Shown in pieces: positions 12,201-24,599 of a stretch of 64,000 nucleotides of DNA. The position numbers and the translations under genes are program-made. The stretch's first letter is position 1, and every line of letters starts with the position of its first letter. The stretch covers positions 117,427 through 181,426 of the forward strand of contig NMRB01000302.1 of NCBI GenBank assembly GCA_002633025.1, in the 5' to 3' direction. The notes under the pieces are model-generated. The model ran no database searches, was not told the origin of the DNA, and saw nothing but the letters and a program-made list of their open reading frames with translations. This DNA is from Notospermus geniculatus. Its lineage: Eukaryota; Nemertea; Pilidiophora; Heteronemertea; Lineidae.

Positions 12201-15200
12201 GCAATCTTCGACTATTGGCAGTTTCTTTACTATCTACATAATCAGCACCTTCTGATTTTGGCACATCCTTGCGTAATAAAACAGCGCCACCTATAAGCAA
12301 TGCATGTACTAATGATTAGTTAAGCAATAGCGAGAAGCATGCCTATTATCTATCAAGCAGTAGGTTTCTATCCATTCAGCTACCTTGTAAGGTTCTGAAT
12401 CAGACTTAGCCCTTCGATGTCCAGATCCTGGAGATATATTTTGGCGGTCGGGCGACAGTCCATCGTTAAAATCAAACTTGACGCGTGGTCGATTGAGGAC
12501 AACTGATTTAAATGGAAGAAAAGACGTGAACTGTTGGCATGAAATTTTCTTAACACATTGATACAGACTGAACTTGGAATCTCTCAGTTTCCATTGTGTA
12601 CTCGGACAGCCAGCCCTCCAAACTCAAAGGCAATTTTTTCCAAGGTTGTTAACTCACCAGGTGGCCCAATAGGTGTCCTCGGTGTCTCAGTTTCCTCTTG
12701 TTTCAACCTTTCGCGTCGCCGGGCTCGAGCTGCCGAGTTTGGACGGCTCTGCAATAGAAGATGTCACACAAAATGAGCAATAACAGCCAGCTGTATACAT
12801 GTACCGGTACATGTATTGTGTGTATCACAAATGGAGTTAGGAATCATTGAAATAACGGAAGGCTCAAGGTCCATATCAGCTATTAGCCATTTCGCCATTG
12901 ATCTATTGATCCATGTGATTTCAATGGATGAATTCAATAGGAAACCATAAGATAAACCTGTAGGACGATAAATTCTACTATTTCTAATTCCTTTACAATT
13001 TGTATCATATTCATTCTCTTCGTTACTTCATTTTATTATTTTAGTCTACTTGTAAAGCGCTTTGAAGTTCTTTTACATAAAGCGCTATTGATCCATTACC
13101 TAGTTGTAAGTGGACTTTCTTTAAGCGAGTAAACTTACCTGGCCTACATTATAACTAATGGGTTTGCCTCATCAACCATCGATACTTGCAAGATAGAATT
13201 CAAAATCCCCGCCAACTTCCAACCGGAAGTCCCCCTCTCCGCGCATGCGCACTCCAGTGTCTGAATCTTGGAAAATAAAACCAAACTCACCAGAGTTGTA
13301 AGGGAGGCGGGTGGGCCGTAGGCCAGGTAAGTTTACTCGCTTAAAGAAAGTCCACTTACAACTAGGTAATGGATCATTCTTTCACGCTTCGTAAACTTAC
13401 CTGGCCTACATTATAACTAATGGGTCAGATTCCAAAGCAGTGCAACAAGGCAAAAGGAGGATGGTGGGAACAAATCTGGTGAGCTCAAAAAAATCTGCTA
13501 AAATTTCAATCTCACCTAAGAAGNCCTACCCTTGGCGTGTCACCTACAGATTTGCTGACATCATCCTTGGAACTCGCCACAGAACTGGAACTGGAATCAT
13601 CGGTGATTTTAGCAGCATGGTGCTGTGGGGTGGATTCTGCACTGGACGGTCTTGGTGGAAGAGGCCTTGGCTTCAAGACGGATTTGGGCTTAAAAATAAC
13701 ATTAAAAACATATAAAGATATGATCTCTGAGATAAAGAGGTGAACGTCTGCCAAAAACATCACCAAAGGGTGGAGCATTTCCTCATGCTTATGGGTCACC
13801 TGGACAATTTGTGGGGAATGTCGTTTACCTTGGACACTCGACTTGATGGAGAGTCCTCAGCCGCTTCTGAACTTGCCACAGATTCAGAATCTGAGTCCTT
13901 CACGCCCCTCCTCCTCCGTCGGCCATGGTTTGCTTCATTGTCAGCGGGCATGGCTGCAGGGGTCTGTGAAATCAAGTTATAAAATCAGTATTATTTTCAC
14001 TTACCGGTACATGCATGGAACAGCCTGTAAGGTGAACATGCAAAGTGAGAAAAAGTATGTTGTCCACATTCACATACTGGTAGACAAGGACTGACTCTCT
14101 CAGAACTTGCAGTTACTCTGTTGACTGAGGTACTCATTAACATAGCAATTGTGTACCAATTGTGTACCCATTTACCTTCTTCAGTGGGGACCGCGGGGCA
14201 GGTTCATCACCCGCAGAAGCTATCCTAGGCCTCCCGTTTCCTTTCTCAGCTGTTGATGGCCTCTGACCTTGAGCACTTGGACGGTTTGATACATGCGAAT
14301 GATTGGAATTACTAGATACCCGTGACACATTTGAAACCTTCGACACATGTGACGCTTCTGACCGTTCAGTATCCGGTTCCTCGTGTCTTGAGTTACTCGG
14401 TCTAGACCTCGGCCGATCTGAAGATGGCGGTCGACCCGATGATGACGATGGCCGACTGCTGGCAACAGAGGATGCACTCGATACGCTGGATACACTACTA
14501 CGCCGGCTGAAGAAGAACATTACGCAAAATGATTACAACAGGAATTGGTCAGGTCAAAGTGACCTCATTGAAAAATTGGCACAAGTGTCCAGGGTTAGAA
14601 AACTCACCCTTGCATGTTTCTGACAACCACAACTACAGAAGAAATCAATACTTCTTTAATCTCCAACCAATACACTAAGTACTTACTTCTTCGTTCCCTC
14701 TAAAAATATGGCAATGTTTCTTTTGATGTAGGGATCTCTGAGTATTCGGTTGACACTCGGTCGTTTGTCCGGATTCTGATGTAACATGGCTTTAATCAAG
14801 TTTAGTAACTCTGGGCTGTACGACTTTGGCATAGCAGGCATCTGAAAAAAGATCGGTGGCAATTCAAAGATAAAAAATCGTGAAGTGCCATTTATAGTTT
14901 ACCAGCATTGTTTGTCCTCTTGGACTTAAACAAATTTCGTCATCAATTTGTTTTCAATTAACCTTTTATGCCAAAGAGTAATTTTGATGGGTAAGTATTT
15001 CAAAGCAGAAAGTCTGCTAAACCTTCAGACACCAAAAATAAAGGAATTCCTGTTAATTTGGGGCACCTTACCTTTCCCCTGAGAATTCTGTATACTAATG
15101 AGTTCATATCTTTGGCATTGAACGCGTGCTTCAATGTGGCCATTTCATACACACAGCAGCCTAATGCCCAAACATCTGACTGTAAACAACACATAAGATA

Positions 15201-16449
15201 TGACAACAAAAGTAGGACCGGTAATAGGACGGGAACAATATCCCATAAGCAATCTTAGAAGGCATAGATATGTGGAAAACGCCACAACCAGTTGTAAGTC
15301 AATGCCATAATTTGGAAAAACGGACTGCAACAAGTTGAAATGACCTTACCTTGTGGTTATAAGGTTTGTTTGAAAATAACTCCGGACTCATATAGTATGG
15401 TGTCCCAATAAGTGTGGTGGCCATATCATTGGATGTTTCCAAAACTCTGGAAATATTGAAAGGAGAAGTAGGCCTGGTTTTGCAACAACACAAGAAAATG
15501 TCAATGAGTTTTCTTTCCGTAAACTAATCCAAATTACCACTGGGGTCCAAATCAATCCTTGTGCACTAACGACATCATGTTCATACAGATACACATTTAA
15601 ACTGAAGCCAATAGACAGCTGGTAATCAGCGAGTGGTTCTCATGTTAAATTCAACAGGAGCTGTCAATGTCTACTCACCTTGCAATTCCTAAGTCACCAA
15701 CTTTGATTATCTTACTCTTAGTCAAGAATATGTTCTGTGTCTTTAAATCTCTGTGAAGGATATTTCTCTCATGCATGTACTGAAGAGCCATGGCAATCTG
15801 AACAAACCACTCCACAACTTGGCGTTCCTCTAGTGGTACTCCCTTCTGTTCTTTTAACCTATTATAAAGGTCGCCTCCTTCACAGAAACCCATAGCAATG
15901 TACAAAATCCCATCCCCTGTCTCAAATGAGTCCTTATACGCCACAATGTTTGGATGTTTGAGACGTGAGAGTAACTTTGATTCCTGTTCAGCAGCTTTTC
16001 GTTCTCTCTTGGAAGCATTGTGGAGGTCGATCTTCTTCAGGACGTACTGCAACAAAAATGAAATTCAGTTTATTAGTTGTTATTTCAAACAGAAAATAAA
16101 ACATTACACAGAATTTCAAGTGACTTGAGGACAAAAGTCACAGACCATATCTTGTTCCACCCATGTTGACAACAATGTTCCATGGATCATTCTGCCGATT
16201 TTGCAATAAGTGAACAGATTTGATGGCTTCTTTTGCAGACATTCAACAGTCATTCCATGGCAATGTTCCCCTATGAACAATTCGGTCTTTTTTTATGTTG
16301 ACTGATTGTATTCACACCTGATTCCTCCCTTCCAGACAGCATCAGTGAGGGCTCACCTGTTTTTTATCCTTCCTGTGTTTTGACAACCAGACCTCTCCAT
16401 AACTACCCTTCCCAATCACTTTGCTCTTCACATATTCATCAAGAGACAT
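9279..16449 (-). CDS. NEK4: NEK4-like NIMA-related Ser/Thr kinase
   Basis: NIMA-family kinase; mammalian NEK4 is linked to cilia, microtubules and DNA-damage responses. Exons in transcript order: 16357-16449, 15679-16046, 15350-15446, 15072-15179, 14687-14841, 14176-14506, 13829-13963, 13530-13688, 12658-12748, 12384-12502, (12178-12290), 11838-11959, 11488-11550 or its duplicate 10538-10600, 10038-10204, 9863-9923, 9525-9606 and 9279-9389. Omitting the bracketed exon closes a 753-codon frame plus stop. Kinase motifs are complete: GKGSYGEV loop, HRDLKTQN catalytic loop, DLG (the NEK form of DFG) and GTPYYMSPE. The kinase segment resembles human NEK4 most (NASxRERxAAEQE, FCEGGDLY, EWFVQIAMALQYxHE). 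The tail is Ser/Arg-rich, then has a SARARRRE-like basic patch and a NEK-type C-terminal RGLGVERMKKAYDIL segment. Start ATG lies just before the glycine loop, as in the family. Confidence 0.9.
10442..12341. repeat. Direct duplication inside NEK4 across a single N
   Basis: 10442-11391 and 11393-12341 are nearly identical, about 949 bp each, with a single N at 11392. Three NEK4 exons (113, 122 and 63 nt) occur in both: 11228-11340, 10888-11009, 10538-10600 and 12178-12290, 11838-11959, 11488-11550. The lone N suggests an assembly join between two alleles that were not merged. Confidence 0.92.
12178..12290 (-). other. Phase-breaking 113-nt candidate NEK4 exon
   Basis: Good splice sites flank an open segment ending LPRSPEKKQ that joins in phase 0 to the following KEARQAVEA exon. 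The preceding exon (12384-12502) ends in phase 0, so inclusion puts this segment in a frame that stops after 18 codons. Skipping it keeps the frame. It may be an optional (poison) exon, belong to a transcript starting downstream, or reflect a base error. The duplicate is 11228-11340. Confidence 0.45.
13090..13375. mobile_element. Element with 55-bp inverted arms and promoter-like core
   Basis: Arms 13090-13144 and 13321-13375 are near-perfect inverted copies around a spacer of about 176 bp. The left end (13128-13162) recurs as a direct repeat at 13390-13424. The spacer carries ACCGGAAGT (ETS-type) and GCGCATGCGC (NRF1-type, 13241-13250). It lies in the NEK4 intron between exons 13530-13688 and 12658-12748. 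Confidence 0.7.
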
Positions 16450-17115
16450 AGCAACGAATTATATATATTCCCACCACAAGTGAAATATGCAGAATGGAGC
16501 ACTAGGCCAGTTCCAGATGGACAGGCACAGATTGCACCAAGTGCGATCGGCAATCGTCTTTGCTATTGCTGAATTTATCCACAATCTCAAGTTACTGTCT
16601 TCACCNAGTTCACTCACTGAACTGAATTATGCACAGGAGCAAGCATGGCAGTGCACTGTGCATATAGTCAGTATGATATGAGAAGCAGAGTGAGAGACTG
16701 CTGAGAATGCTACTCACTGGCGGCTACTGCATGCTTTGACTATGAGCATGGTGAGTGCGTGTCAGGGTGTGTGATGCAGTGCGTTTTACCCTAAGTTTCA
16801 GCCAGCTAATGTGTTATTCAGCTTATTTGTCATCGATTGTTTACAAAATATGGACGTTTGTTGCGAATGTGGCATTTCTGCCCATACTTTGTTTCTGATG
16901 ACGTCATCATCAGAGCCAATGACGCGCGGACTCCGCTATTACCATGATTACCGGGCAAGCTTGGCGAGAACTAAAAAAAAAAAAAAAAATGTGCATGGCA
17001 TGCTGCTCTGGTGTTGGCGCGTTTTATGTTCTTCTAAACTTCATATGTTGATCAAAACTGTAGTTTTTCGCAATGTTAACGTGTTAAAGTAAACCTCTAT
17101 CTTTTAAGAGAAAGT
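16450..17115. promoter_or_regulatory. Divergent intergenic region, NEK4 and the 17.1-kb gene
   Basis: 666 bp separate the two ATG codons, which point away from each other. The stretch should hold both 5' UTRs and promoters. No TATA box is obvious. A single N at 16606 marks an assembly join and poly(A) runs at about 16972-16989. Confidence 0.5.
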
Positions 17116-19519
17116 ATGTGGAATGATTATGAACCTGGCAGCTTCAATTATAGTAGCCCTAGCCCAAGGAATGCTAGGTCTGCTGCAGGCACAGGTCGAG
17201 GAGCAGGAGGAGGGCGTGGTCGTGGACGTGGGCGTGGTCATGGTGGTGGTGGTGCCACTCCCACTCCCACTACTGTTGGTGCCAGTAAGCAGGGCAGAAG
17301 TGGCCTGAGTGGACAGGGTGTCACTTCCAGTACTGCCAGTGCTAAAAGTGGTCAACGTCGTCAGGTCGGTGCTTCTGAATCTGGACCTGGTGCTGCTGAT
17401 ACAGTTGATGGCAGAAGGGTGAAGGAAATTGGCCTGAAGAAACTCGGCATTATGTATGACAGGGGGCCAATCTCACCCATGGAAATTTTTCAGAAGATTC
17501 AAAGCGAACATTTGCCAGCTTGCTTACACGGTCATGGTTCAAAATTTCTGACCACTTATGATGAGCATGTGACGAAACTCCAGAAGATCTTCAGTGAGAT
17601 ATTCGATCTCCAACAAGACTCGTTCGATTTACTGGAAGTCTGTGGGCTCATGGAGGAATGGCACCAGTGGCAGAGTCGCAAAATCCCAATAAAACAGGAA
17701 GATGACAAAGCAGCAAAGGGTGATGAAAGTATGGAGGAAAAGAAGAACAGAGCAAATAATATTGGCAGGAAGATCTTGGGAGAAATAATCAGAGCACAAA
17801 AGAATGCGCAGAAACGGAAGACCGCATTTGTTGATTCTTCACAACCCATTGTATGGTAAGGGTCCTTCTTGATCTCAGCCTTACCCCTCTGTGAAGGAGT
17901 TACTGGTTTTCAGTAATATTCGGTCGTCTGTTCCCCATCCCCCNNCCCCCCCCCCCCCGAACTGCAAGGGGAGGGCTCACCACAGAGTTCCCTGGATGCT
18001 TCGGAAACAAAACTCTGGCCAGATTACCCACACGATAATTTGAATGTTCTCCCTCTATTTGCAGGATGAATATCGTTTATGCCATAGAACAAGTGGATGA
18101 CTTCCTGGAATCTCTGACCTCTGTCTTGAAGGACAGTTTCCAACCCGAGATCAATGAGAAGATGTTTGGCAGTCTCTTCCGTGACTTTGCAAGAATCTTC
18201 AGCGTCAGATTGAAGTAAATATGATGATGTCTTCAAGTGAACAACAGCCCAGATATGCCAGAATTGTCTTTCTTTAGGTCTCTGAGTCTTTGCATCTCCA
18301 GGAGACTCCTACATTTTACTTGGATCATTTGGTCTCCATCCTGTGTTGATAAGTTTTACAAACTTTCATTTTCAGATATGGTTTGAAACGTACTTTGAAA
18401 TTCGGCAGTTTGAAAGTCACCAGCGAAAATGACCTACGCTTTGATTTTGTACCTGATAGTGATGAGGTTCTGAATACTGACCAGAGGAAAGCTCTGGTTA
18501 CTGTGCATGTTGCGAATGTTGAGGTATGTGAATGAGTGGAACCCAGATGCCTCTGACAGTCATCTAGCTTTCCTTCATACTTGGACATAACATCCCACTG
18601 GGAACTGTGTAATAGTGTCAATTCAACAGTGTGGCGATAAATGTACCGGGTAGTAGTCATAGAAATCCAAGATAGGGAGGGGACACAAGTTTTCAACTGC
18701 TGCACTTTCCATTACCTTGTGTTTGTCAATGTGCGTGTTCAATGTTGCAGGTGAAACGATATGTAAAAGAAAGTAGTGATTCCACTGGAGCACCACCAAT
18801 GAAAAAACTCCGCTGTACAGCGACAACGCCCGAAAAGTCATCCAGTTCTAAAAGTACACCTCATGATGATATTGAACTTCCAACTGACCTACGGGGACAG
18901 CATGGGATTCAGCTCCTGGCGGCCATGGATCATTCCTGTTTGGAACCCACATCAACAAATTCAATGGTCCTTGGTATGATAGTGCAAGCAACATTGGTGA
19001 GTGCAGTTACAATGATGAGTGATAGCAAAAATAGAAAAGCAAGCTATTTTTGGTGATAGTTTGTGATGGGATCTAGCAGTCACTGATGCAATAAAATCAT
19101 GCCAGCCCTGGGGTCACTTCCATTAACATAGGCCTGCTGCGGCTGCCCTTGCTGTGCCTGTTGCCACTGCATCATCCCTCACATGCCTGTGGATGAGATA
19201 ATTTACCATAGACATCAAATACATTTAGTGGTACTATGGGAGGATGGGCGCATAACTGTTACGCTTGTCTGATTTAAATGACCTATATTTTGTCTTTCAC
19301 TTTCAGGTGAGACTGACATGTTTGGACATCAAACATCAAGACTTCAAAGAAGTACAGGAGCACAGGCCTCAAACACCAGCTAAGAGAATAGGAACGATCT
19401 ATTACACCAAAGCATTTGACATGTTGACCCAAGATGGACGCATGAATTTGATTTTCATCATGAGGCATTTGTTATTCTTGTCCAACAGCTCTGCTGATAA
19501 AAAGTTACCACGGATTTAG
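17116..19519 (+). CDS. Unrecognised protein, 498 codons, RG-rich N-terminus
   Basis: I do not recognise this protein. Exons 17116-17855, 18065-18214, 18376-18523, 18751-18996 and 19307-19519 have good GT-AG borders, and phases agree to give 498 codons plus stop. Residues ~22-65 are an Arg/Gly-rich tract (RGRGRGRG), typical of RNA-binding or arginine-methylated proteins. Residues ~105-190 look alpha-helical (EIFQKIQSEHLP, LEVCGLMEEWHQWQ). A lysine/acidic stretch, a second helical part (YAIEQVDDFLESL) and a beta-rich C-terminal half (LTCLDIKHQDFKE) follow. No signal peptide or membrane segment is seen. The shared upstream region with NEK4 suggests housekeeping expression. The last exon recurs at 20785-20997. 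Confidence 0.75.
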
Positions 19520-19739
19520 AAAAATTGCTGATAAAGCATTGTGGTTTTGACTTGGAAAGAATTTTGGCTGGGAACACTTCACATGGTAGTTGAGAATGAG
19601 AGTCCAAAGACCCAGTTGCTTGTCCATAATTGAAGTATTGGTTGGTTGCCCGATAACATAGATGCTTTCACTGGAATGAGACCATTCAATAGTTATTTTC
19701 GTCACCATAGTGGTAGGCCTGCATGAGTTCCTGTTCTTT

Positions 19740-20147
19740 GTTGTAAATATCACCAAACTCAATTTGTTTGTGGGGCGTTATTGTTTACCAGTGGCAGTGG
19801 GGTTATTTGGCTACAGAGTAAATCAACTTGTTGCCAAAAGGCAAGGTACCAGTAATAGGCCTACCCTCAACCCTGGCATTAGTAGGCCTAAACTTCAGTT
19901 TTTTTCCAAGTGCACGGTTGCTGCTTGGTGATGGGTAATCAAAATTTGTTGTAAATATCACCAAACTCTTTGTTTGTGGGGCGTTATTGTTTACCAGTGG
20001 CAGTGGGGTTATTTGGCTACAGAGTAAATCAACTTAGTGTTGCCAAAAGGCAAGGTAATAGGCCTACCCTCAACCCTGGCATTAGTAGGCCTAAACTTCA
20101 GTTTTTTTCCAAGTGCACGGTTGCTGCTTGGTGATGGGTAATCAAAA
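19740..20147. repeat. ~204-bp tandem duplication
   Basis: A unit starting TGTTGTAAATATCACCAAAC at about 19740 repeats at about 19945. The corresponding place in the second large copy (about 21250-21445) has it once. This is a copy-number difference between the duplicated segments. Confidence 0.85.
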
Positions 20148-20784
20148 GTTAAGTAGCACTGCTTTTTTCTGAGGTCAATGGGACACTATAAAAATTGATT
20201 GTAGGATTCGCTTGTTGTCAAAATGTTTTCCATAGGCCTTGTTCTGTTTACACATTTTTCCATTCTCGAAGACATTAAATGTTAAATTTTGAAGGTACCG
20301 TATATTTATATTGCATTTATTACAGAGATTTCCTTTATCAACGAGAGTTTGTGAGATTTCAAGTGCTAACATATTGTATGAAGAGATGCAAACAAAATAC
20401 TATTTTGTTACACTAAATCATTGTCTGTTGTTTAGTGTTATCTTCCAAGGTGGTATAAACCAGGATGATTTCAGGAAGTCAGAAAAAATATTGCAGTTGA
20501 CCATAAATTCTTAGAATGGTTGGGTGGGCCCCCGCTTTCTCTGGGTCGCATCTGTATGCCCNCTTCTTTTACCTTTCTGGATTTTTTTATCGTGTATTTT
20601 AATGATCTTGCGTTGTATTTCGCATGGGAATGCATGTAAAACATGTATTGGGCCTATCCAGTCCATCATAGGCCTACAGTCATCACTTCCTCCACATTCC
20701 TTAATTCCTGCCTTCTCCCCTTCATGTTTATTCGACATAGCGAACCCCTGTCGCCACCCAGCTTGTTTTGTTTTTCACTTTCAG

Positions 20785-20997
20785 GTGAGACTGACGTGCT
20801 TGGACATCAAACATAAAGACTTCAAAGAAGTACAGGAGCACAGGCCTCAAACACCAGCTAGAAGAATAGGAACGATCTATTACACCAAAGCATTTGACAT
20901 GTTGACCCAAGATGGACGCATGAATTTGATTTTCATCATGAGGCATTTGTTATTCTTGTCCAACAGCTCTGCTGATAAAAAGTTACCACGGATTTAG
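20785..20997 (+). pseudogene. Second copy of the last exon of the 17.1-kb gene
   Basis: 213 nt, nearly identical to 19307-19519 with the same acceptor and stop. It lies in a segment (about 20771-21842) that repeats 19293-20561; the first copy ends at the single N at 20562. The upstream intron sequences differ. It is probably the other allele misplaced in tandem. If real, it would be a second possible last exon giving almost the same C-terminus. Confidence 0.75.
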
Positions 20998-22040
20998 AAA
21001 GATTGCTGATAAGCATTGTAGATTTAGAAAGACTGCTGATGTAAGGTAACATGGTTTTGACTTGGAAACAATTTTGGCTGAGAACACTTCACATGGTAGT
21101 TGAGAATGAGACTCCAAAGACCCAGTTGCTTGTCCATAATTGAAGTATTGGTTGGTTGCCCGATAACATAGATGCTTTCACTGGAATGAGACCATTCAAT
21201 AGTTATTTTTGTCACCATATTGGTAGGCATGCATGAGTTCCTGTTCTTTGTTGTAAATATCACCAAACTCTTTGTTTGTGGGGCGTTATTGTTTACCAGT
21301 GGCAGTGGGGTTATTTGGCTACAGAGTAAATCAACTTGTTGCCAAAAGGCAAGGTAATAGGCCTACCCTCAACCCTGGCATTAGTAGGCCTAAACTTCAG
21401 TTTTTTTCCAAGTGCACGGTTGCTGCTTGGTGATGGGTAATCAAAAGTTAAGTAGCACTGCTTTTTTCTGAGGTCAATGGGACACTATAAATTGATTGTA
21501 GGATTCGCTTGTTGTCAAAATGTTTTCCATAGGCCTTGTTCTGTTTACACATTTTTCCATTCTCGAAGACATTTGAAGGTACAGTATATTTATATTGCAT
21601 TTATTACAGAGATTTCCTTTATCAACGAGAGTTTGTGAGATTTCAAGTGCTAACATATTGTATGAAGAGATGCGAACAAAATACTATTTTGTTACACTAA
21701 ATCATTTCTGTTGTTTAGTGTTATCTTCCAAGGTGGTATAAACCAGGATGATTTCAGGAAGTCAGAAAAAATATTGCAGTTGACCATAAATTCTTAGAAT
21801 GGTTGGGTGGGCCCCCGCTTTCTCTGGGTCACATCTGTATGCCCGAGGGAGTCCATTCCTCTGAGGTCAGGACAATTATCTGCTCTGAAAGTCGGTCTTG
21901 AGGACAAAATTCGAATGATTTGCCTTGGGGACGAAAGGCTCTGATGAACTTCCCGTAACTGGGGAGTTGTCTGCATGTTCGTGTGTGATGGTTCTCCCAC
22001 AATCTTGCTCTTGTGATATTTCCCTCCCCAAGTCCCTCTC

Positions 22041-22694
22041 NNNNNNNNNNNNNNNNNNNNNNNNNNNNNNNNNNNNNNNNNNNNNNNNNNNNNNNNNNNN
22101 NNNNNNNNNNNNNNNNNNNNNNNNNNNNNNNNNNNNNNNNNNNNNNNNNNNNNNNNNNNNNNNNNNNNNNNNNNNNNNNNNNNNNNNNNNNNNNNNNNNN
22201 NNNNNNNNNNNNNNNNNNNNNNNNNNNNNNNNNNNNNNNNNNNNNNNNNNNNNNNNNNNNNNNNNNNNNNNNNNNNNNNNNNNNNNNNNNNNNNNNNNNN
22301 NNNNNNNNNNNNNNNNNNNNNNNNNNNNNNNNNNNNNNNNNNNNNNNNNNNNNNNNNNNNNNNNNNNNNNNNNNNNNNNNNNNNNNNNNNNNNNNNNNNN
22401 NNNNNNNNNNNNNNNNNNNNNNNNNNNNNNNNNNNNNNNNNNNNNNNNNNNNNNNNNNNNNNNNNNNNNNNNNNNNNNNNNNNNNNNNNNNNNNNNNNNN
22501 NNNNNNNNNNNNNNNNNNNNNNNNNNNNNNNNNNNNNNNNNNNNNNNNNNNNNNNNNNNNNNNNNNNNNNNNNNNNNNNNNNNNNNNNNNNNNNNNNNNN
22601 NNNNNNNNNNNNNNNNNNNNNNNNNNNNNNNNNNNNNNNNNNNNNNNNNNNNNNNNNNNNNNNNNNNNNNNNNNNNNNNNNNNNNNNNNNNNNN
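22041..22694. other. Assembly gap (654 N)
   Basis: A run of N with no sequence. It separates the duplicated 3' exon region from the periphilin-like locus, so exons could be missing here. Confidence 1.
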
Positions 22695-23467
22695 AAATAT
22701 AGCAACGGAAAACATCCATATTTCTAGCACATAAACTCACAGGGAAAAACTCCGCTGAACACGTGAACGCAGGAGCGGCTGCCCACCCCTACGAAAAATC
22801 GACGCGACCACGCAAAACACAGCGCTCGTAGCGGCCAAATCGTAGAACTACACTTTGTACACAACCTCGCGTGCAAATGTACAGGGGTCAAAATATCGAG
22901 AAATAGTGGGAATATCGCGATGAAGCTTGGATTTTAAGATACCGGCAAGAAAGACAAGTCGATTGACGTATGTTTCATCAAAATCGGCCAAAGCGTTGCG
23001 GAGCTATCGCTGATAAACCTCGCGCCACTCGGAACTGGAATGAACAGTAGGCTACCAGTAGGCCTAGGCCTAGTCTTTTAGTAGAACCCCCACCGACCGC
23101 CTGGACTGGTCAGTTGTTGAACTCGGATCCCAAAAGGAAGGACAATCGTGACAATGGAATGGAAAGCCATATTTCGTCAGTCGACGACCTCTTTTTGGGG
23201 TTTAGGGTCAACTCGGCCTACCAACTCGGCCAACGAAGATACCGGTACCAATTAGGCCAAGGTGAAGGAATCTAACATGAAAATGACAAAATCTTCATAT
23301 GATAGGCCTAGTACTGGATCACTCTTCTTTTCCACGATAATGAAGGAAGCCTGATGATGAGCAATGATTTACAAGGAAAAAATTGAGTGAAACAATATTT
23401 GATATCGAAAACTATCATATCAAAAACTTATCAAAGTGACATTTTTCATGAGCTTACAGTCTTACTC

Positions 23468-23621
23468 TTAGGGCCGTATGCACCAAACGAAGATAATCTT
23501 CAACTCGGGTTGAGCCACAACTTTTCAATTGTTCAGGTTTAGTGGGGTATGATCTGACAATGGAAAAGTTGTGGCTAAACCTGAGTTGAAGATTATCTTT
23601 GCTTGGTGCATACGGCCCTTA
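23468..23621. mobile_element. Harbinger-type MITE with TTA target duplication
   Basis: Element 23471-23618 begins GGGCCGTATGCACCAA and ends with its complement, and is a near-complete fold-back. TTA flanks it on both sides. The second copy of the locus has the intact empty site with one TTA at 28375-28377. A 3-bp TWA duplication and a GGG start fit PIF/Harbinger elements. Confidence 0.85.
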
Positions 23622-24599
23622 CAGTACACTACTGATGAAAAGCTGTCATCCCATGTGTCTCAGCCATGCCAGTTTGATCCAATAAAAAGGCCACAGTTAT
23701 CAAGAATATTTAACTTTTCTCAACAATCCCTGATTTTTGACAAAATTGGTCAATTTTTGATATCATTGATATCAGATAACACAAATGATGCACATTTTCA
23801 GTGCAGTTTTTTCACAGTTGTGAATGAATTTCCGTTGCAGGGTTCTCAATGACCTGAGGTCTCGGGTCAAATACGCACAAAGTGTTTAGTCTGAAGCACA
23901 ATAAAAACCAGCAGGAGTCAGTGCGACGCACGAAGATTCACCCAATGTTGTGAACTGACCATGGTTGAACCCTGACTTCTGAGGGCTGACCCCAGAAATA
24001 AAATACACAGAAGTCTCTGACCCTTCTACTGATAACTCCAGTGAGAGCCCTGCGTTGTCTTCATTTTGTAAAAATCTGGTGATATTTTGATATTCCTATC
24101 AACTCATATTTTCATGATAGGTTCACCTTTTCTTAAAACTTTTTGAACTAACATTTGGGAATCAAACATTAAATTTTATGACTGACTACCGAGAAATTAA
24201 AGAAAAATCATGTTGCAATAAAATGCCTACATATTTACTTTTGGTCTGACTGAGTGTAGGCCAAGAGGGTCTTTTGTCGCAAATTACTTAATTGGTGAGA
24301 TATTGATGAGAAAGTCTGGTAATTCACACTCTGATTGATGAGTTAATCCGGCGCTAAATCATTTGCCCGTCTTGGCTGAATCGGTAGGCCGAGTCAGTAA
24401 TCAGGTTTGGCCGAGCTGTTTGGCTGAGTTGGTCATCGGCCGAGATGGACCTGTACCCTTTTGGGGCACTGATCGGGGATTCTTATTCGTTCCTTCATTC
24501 ATTTCCATCAAGCCTCTGCCTATTATTTTGTTTCTTGTCATATAATAATATCCATTTACTCTTGCATGTGTTGTGACCAATCCCCACATCAACATCGGT

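Noticed and set aside
21794-22740. Open frames of about 300 codons across the gap
   Set aside because: They consist almost entirely of N and carry no information.
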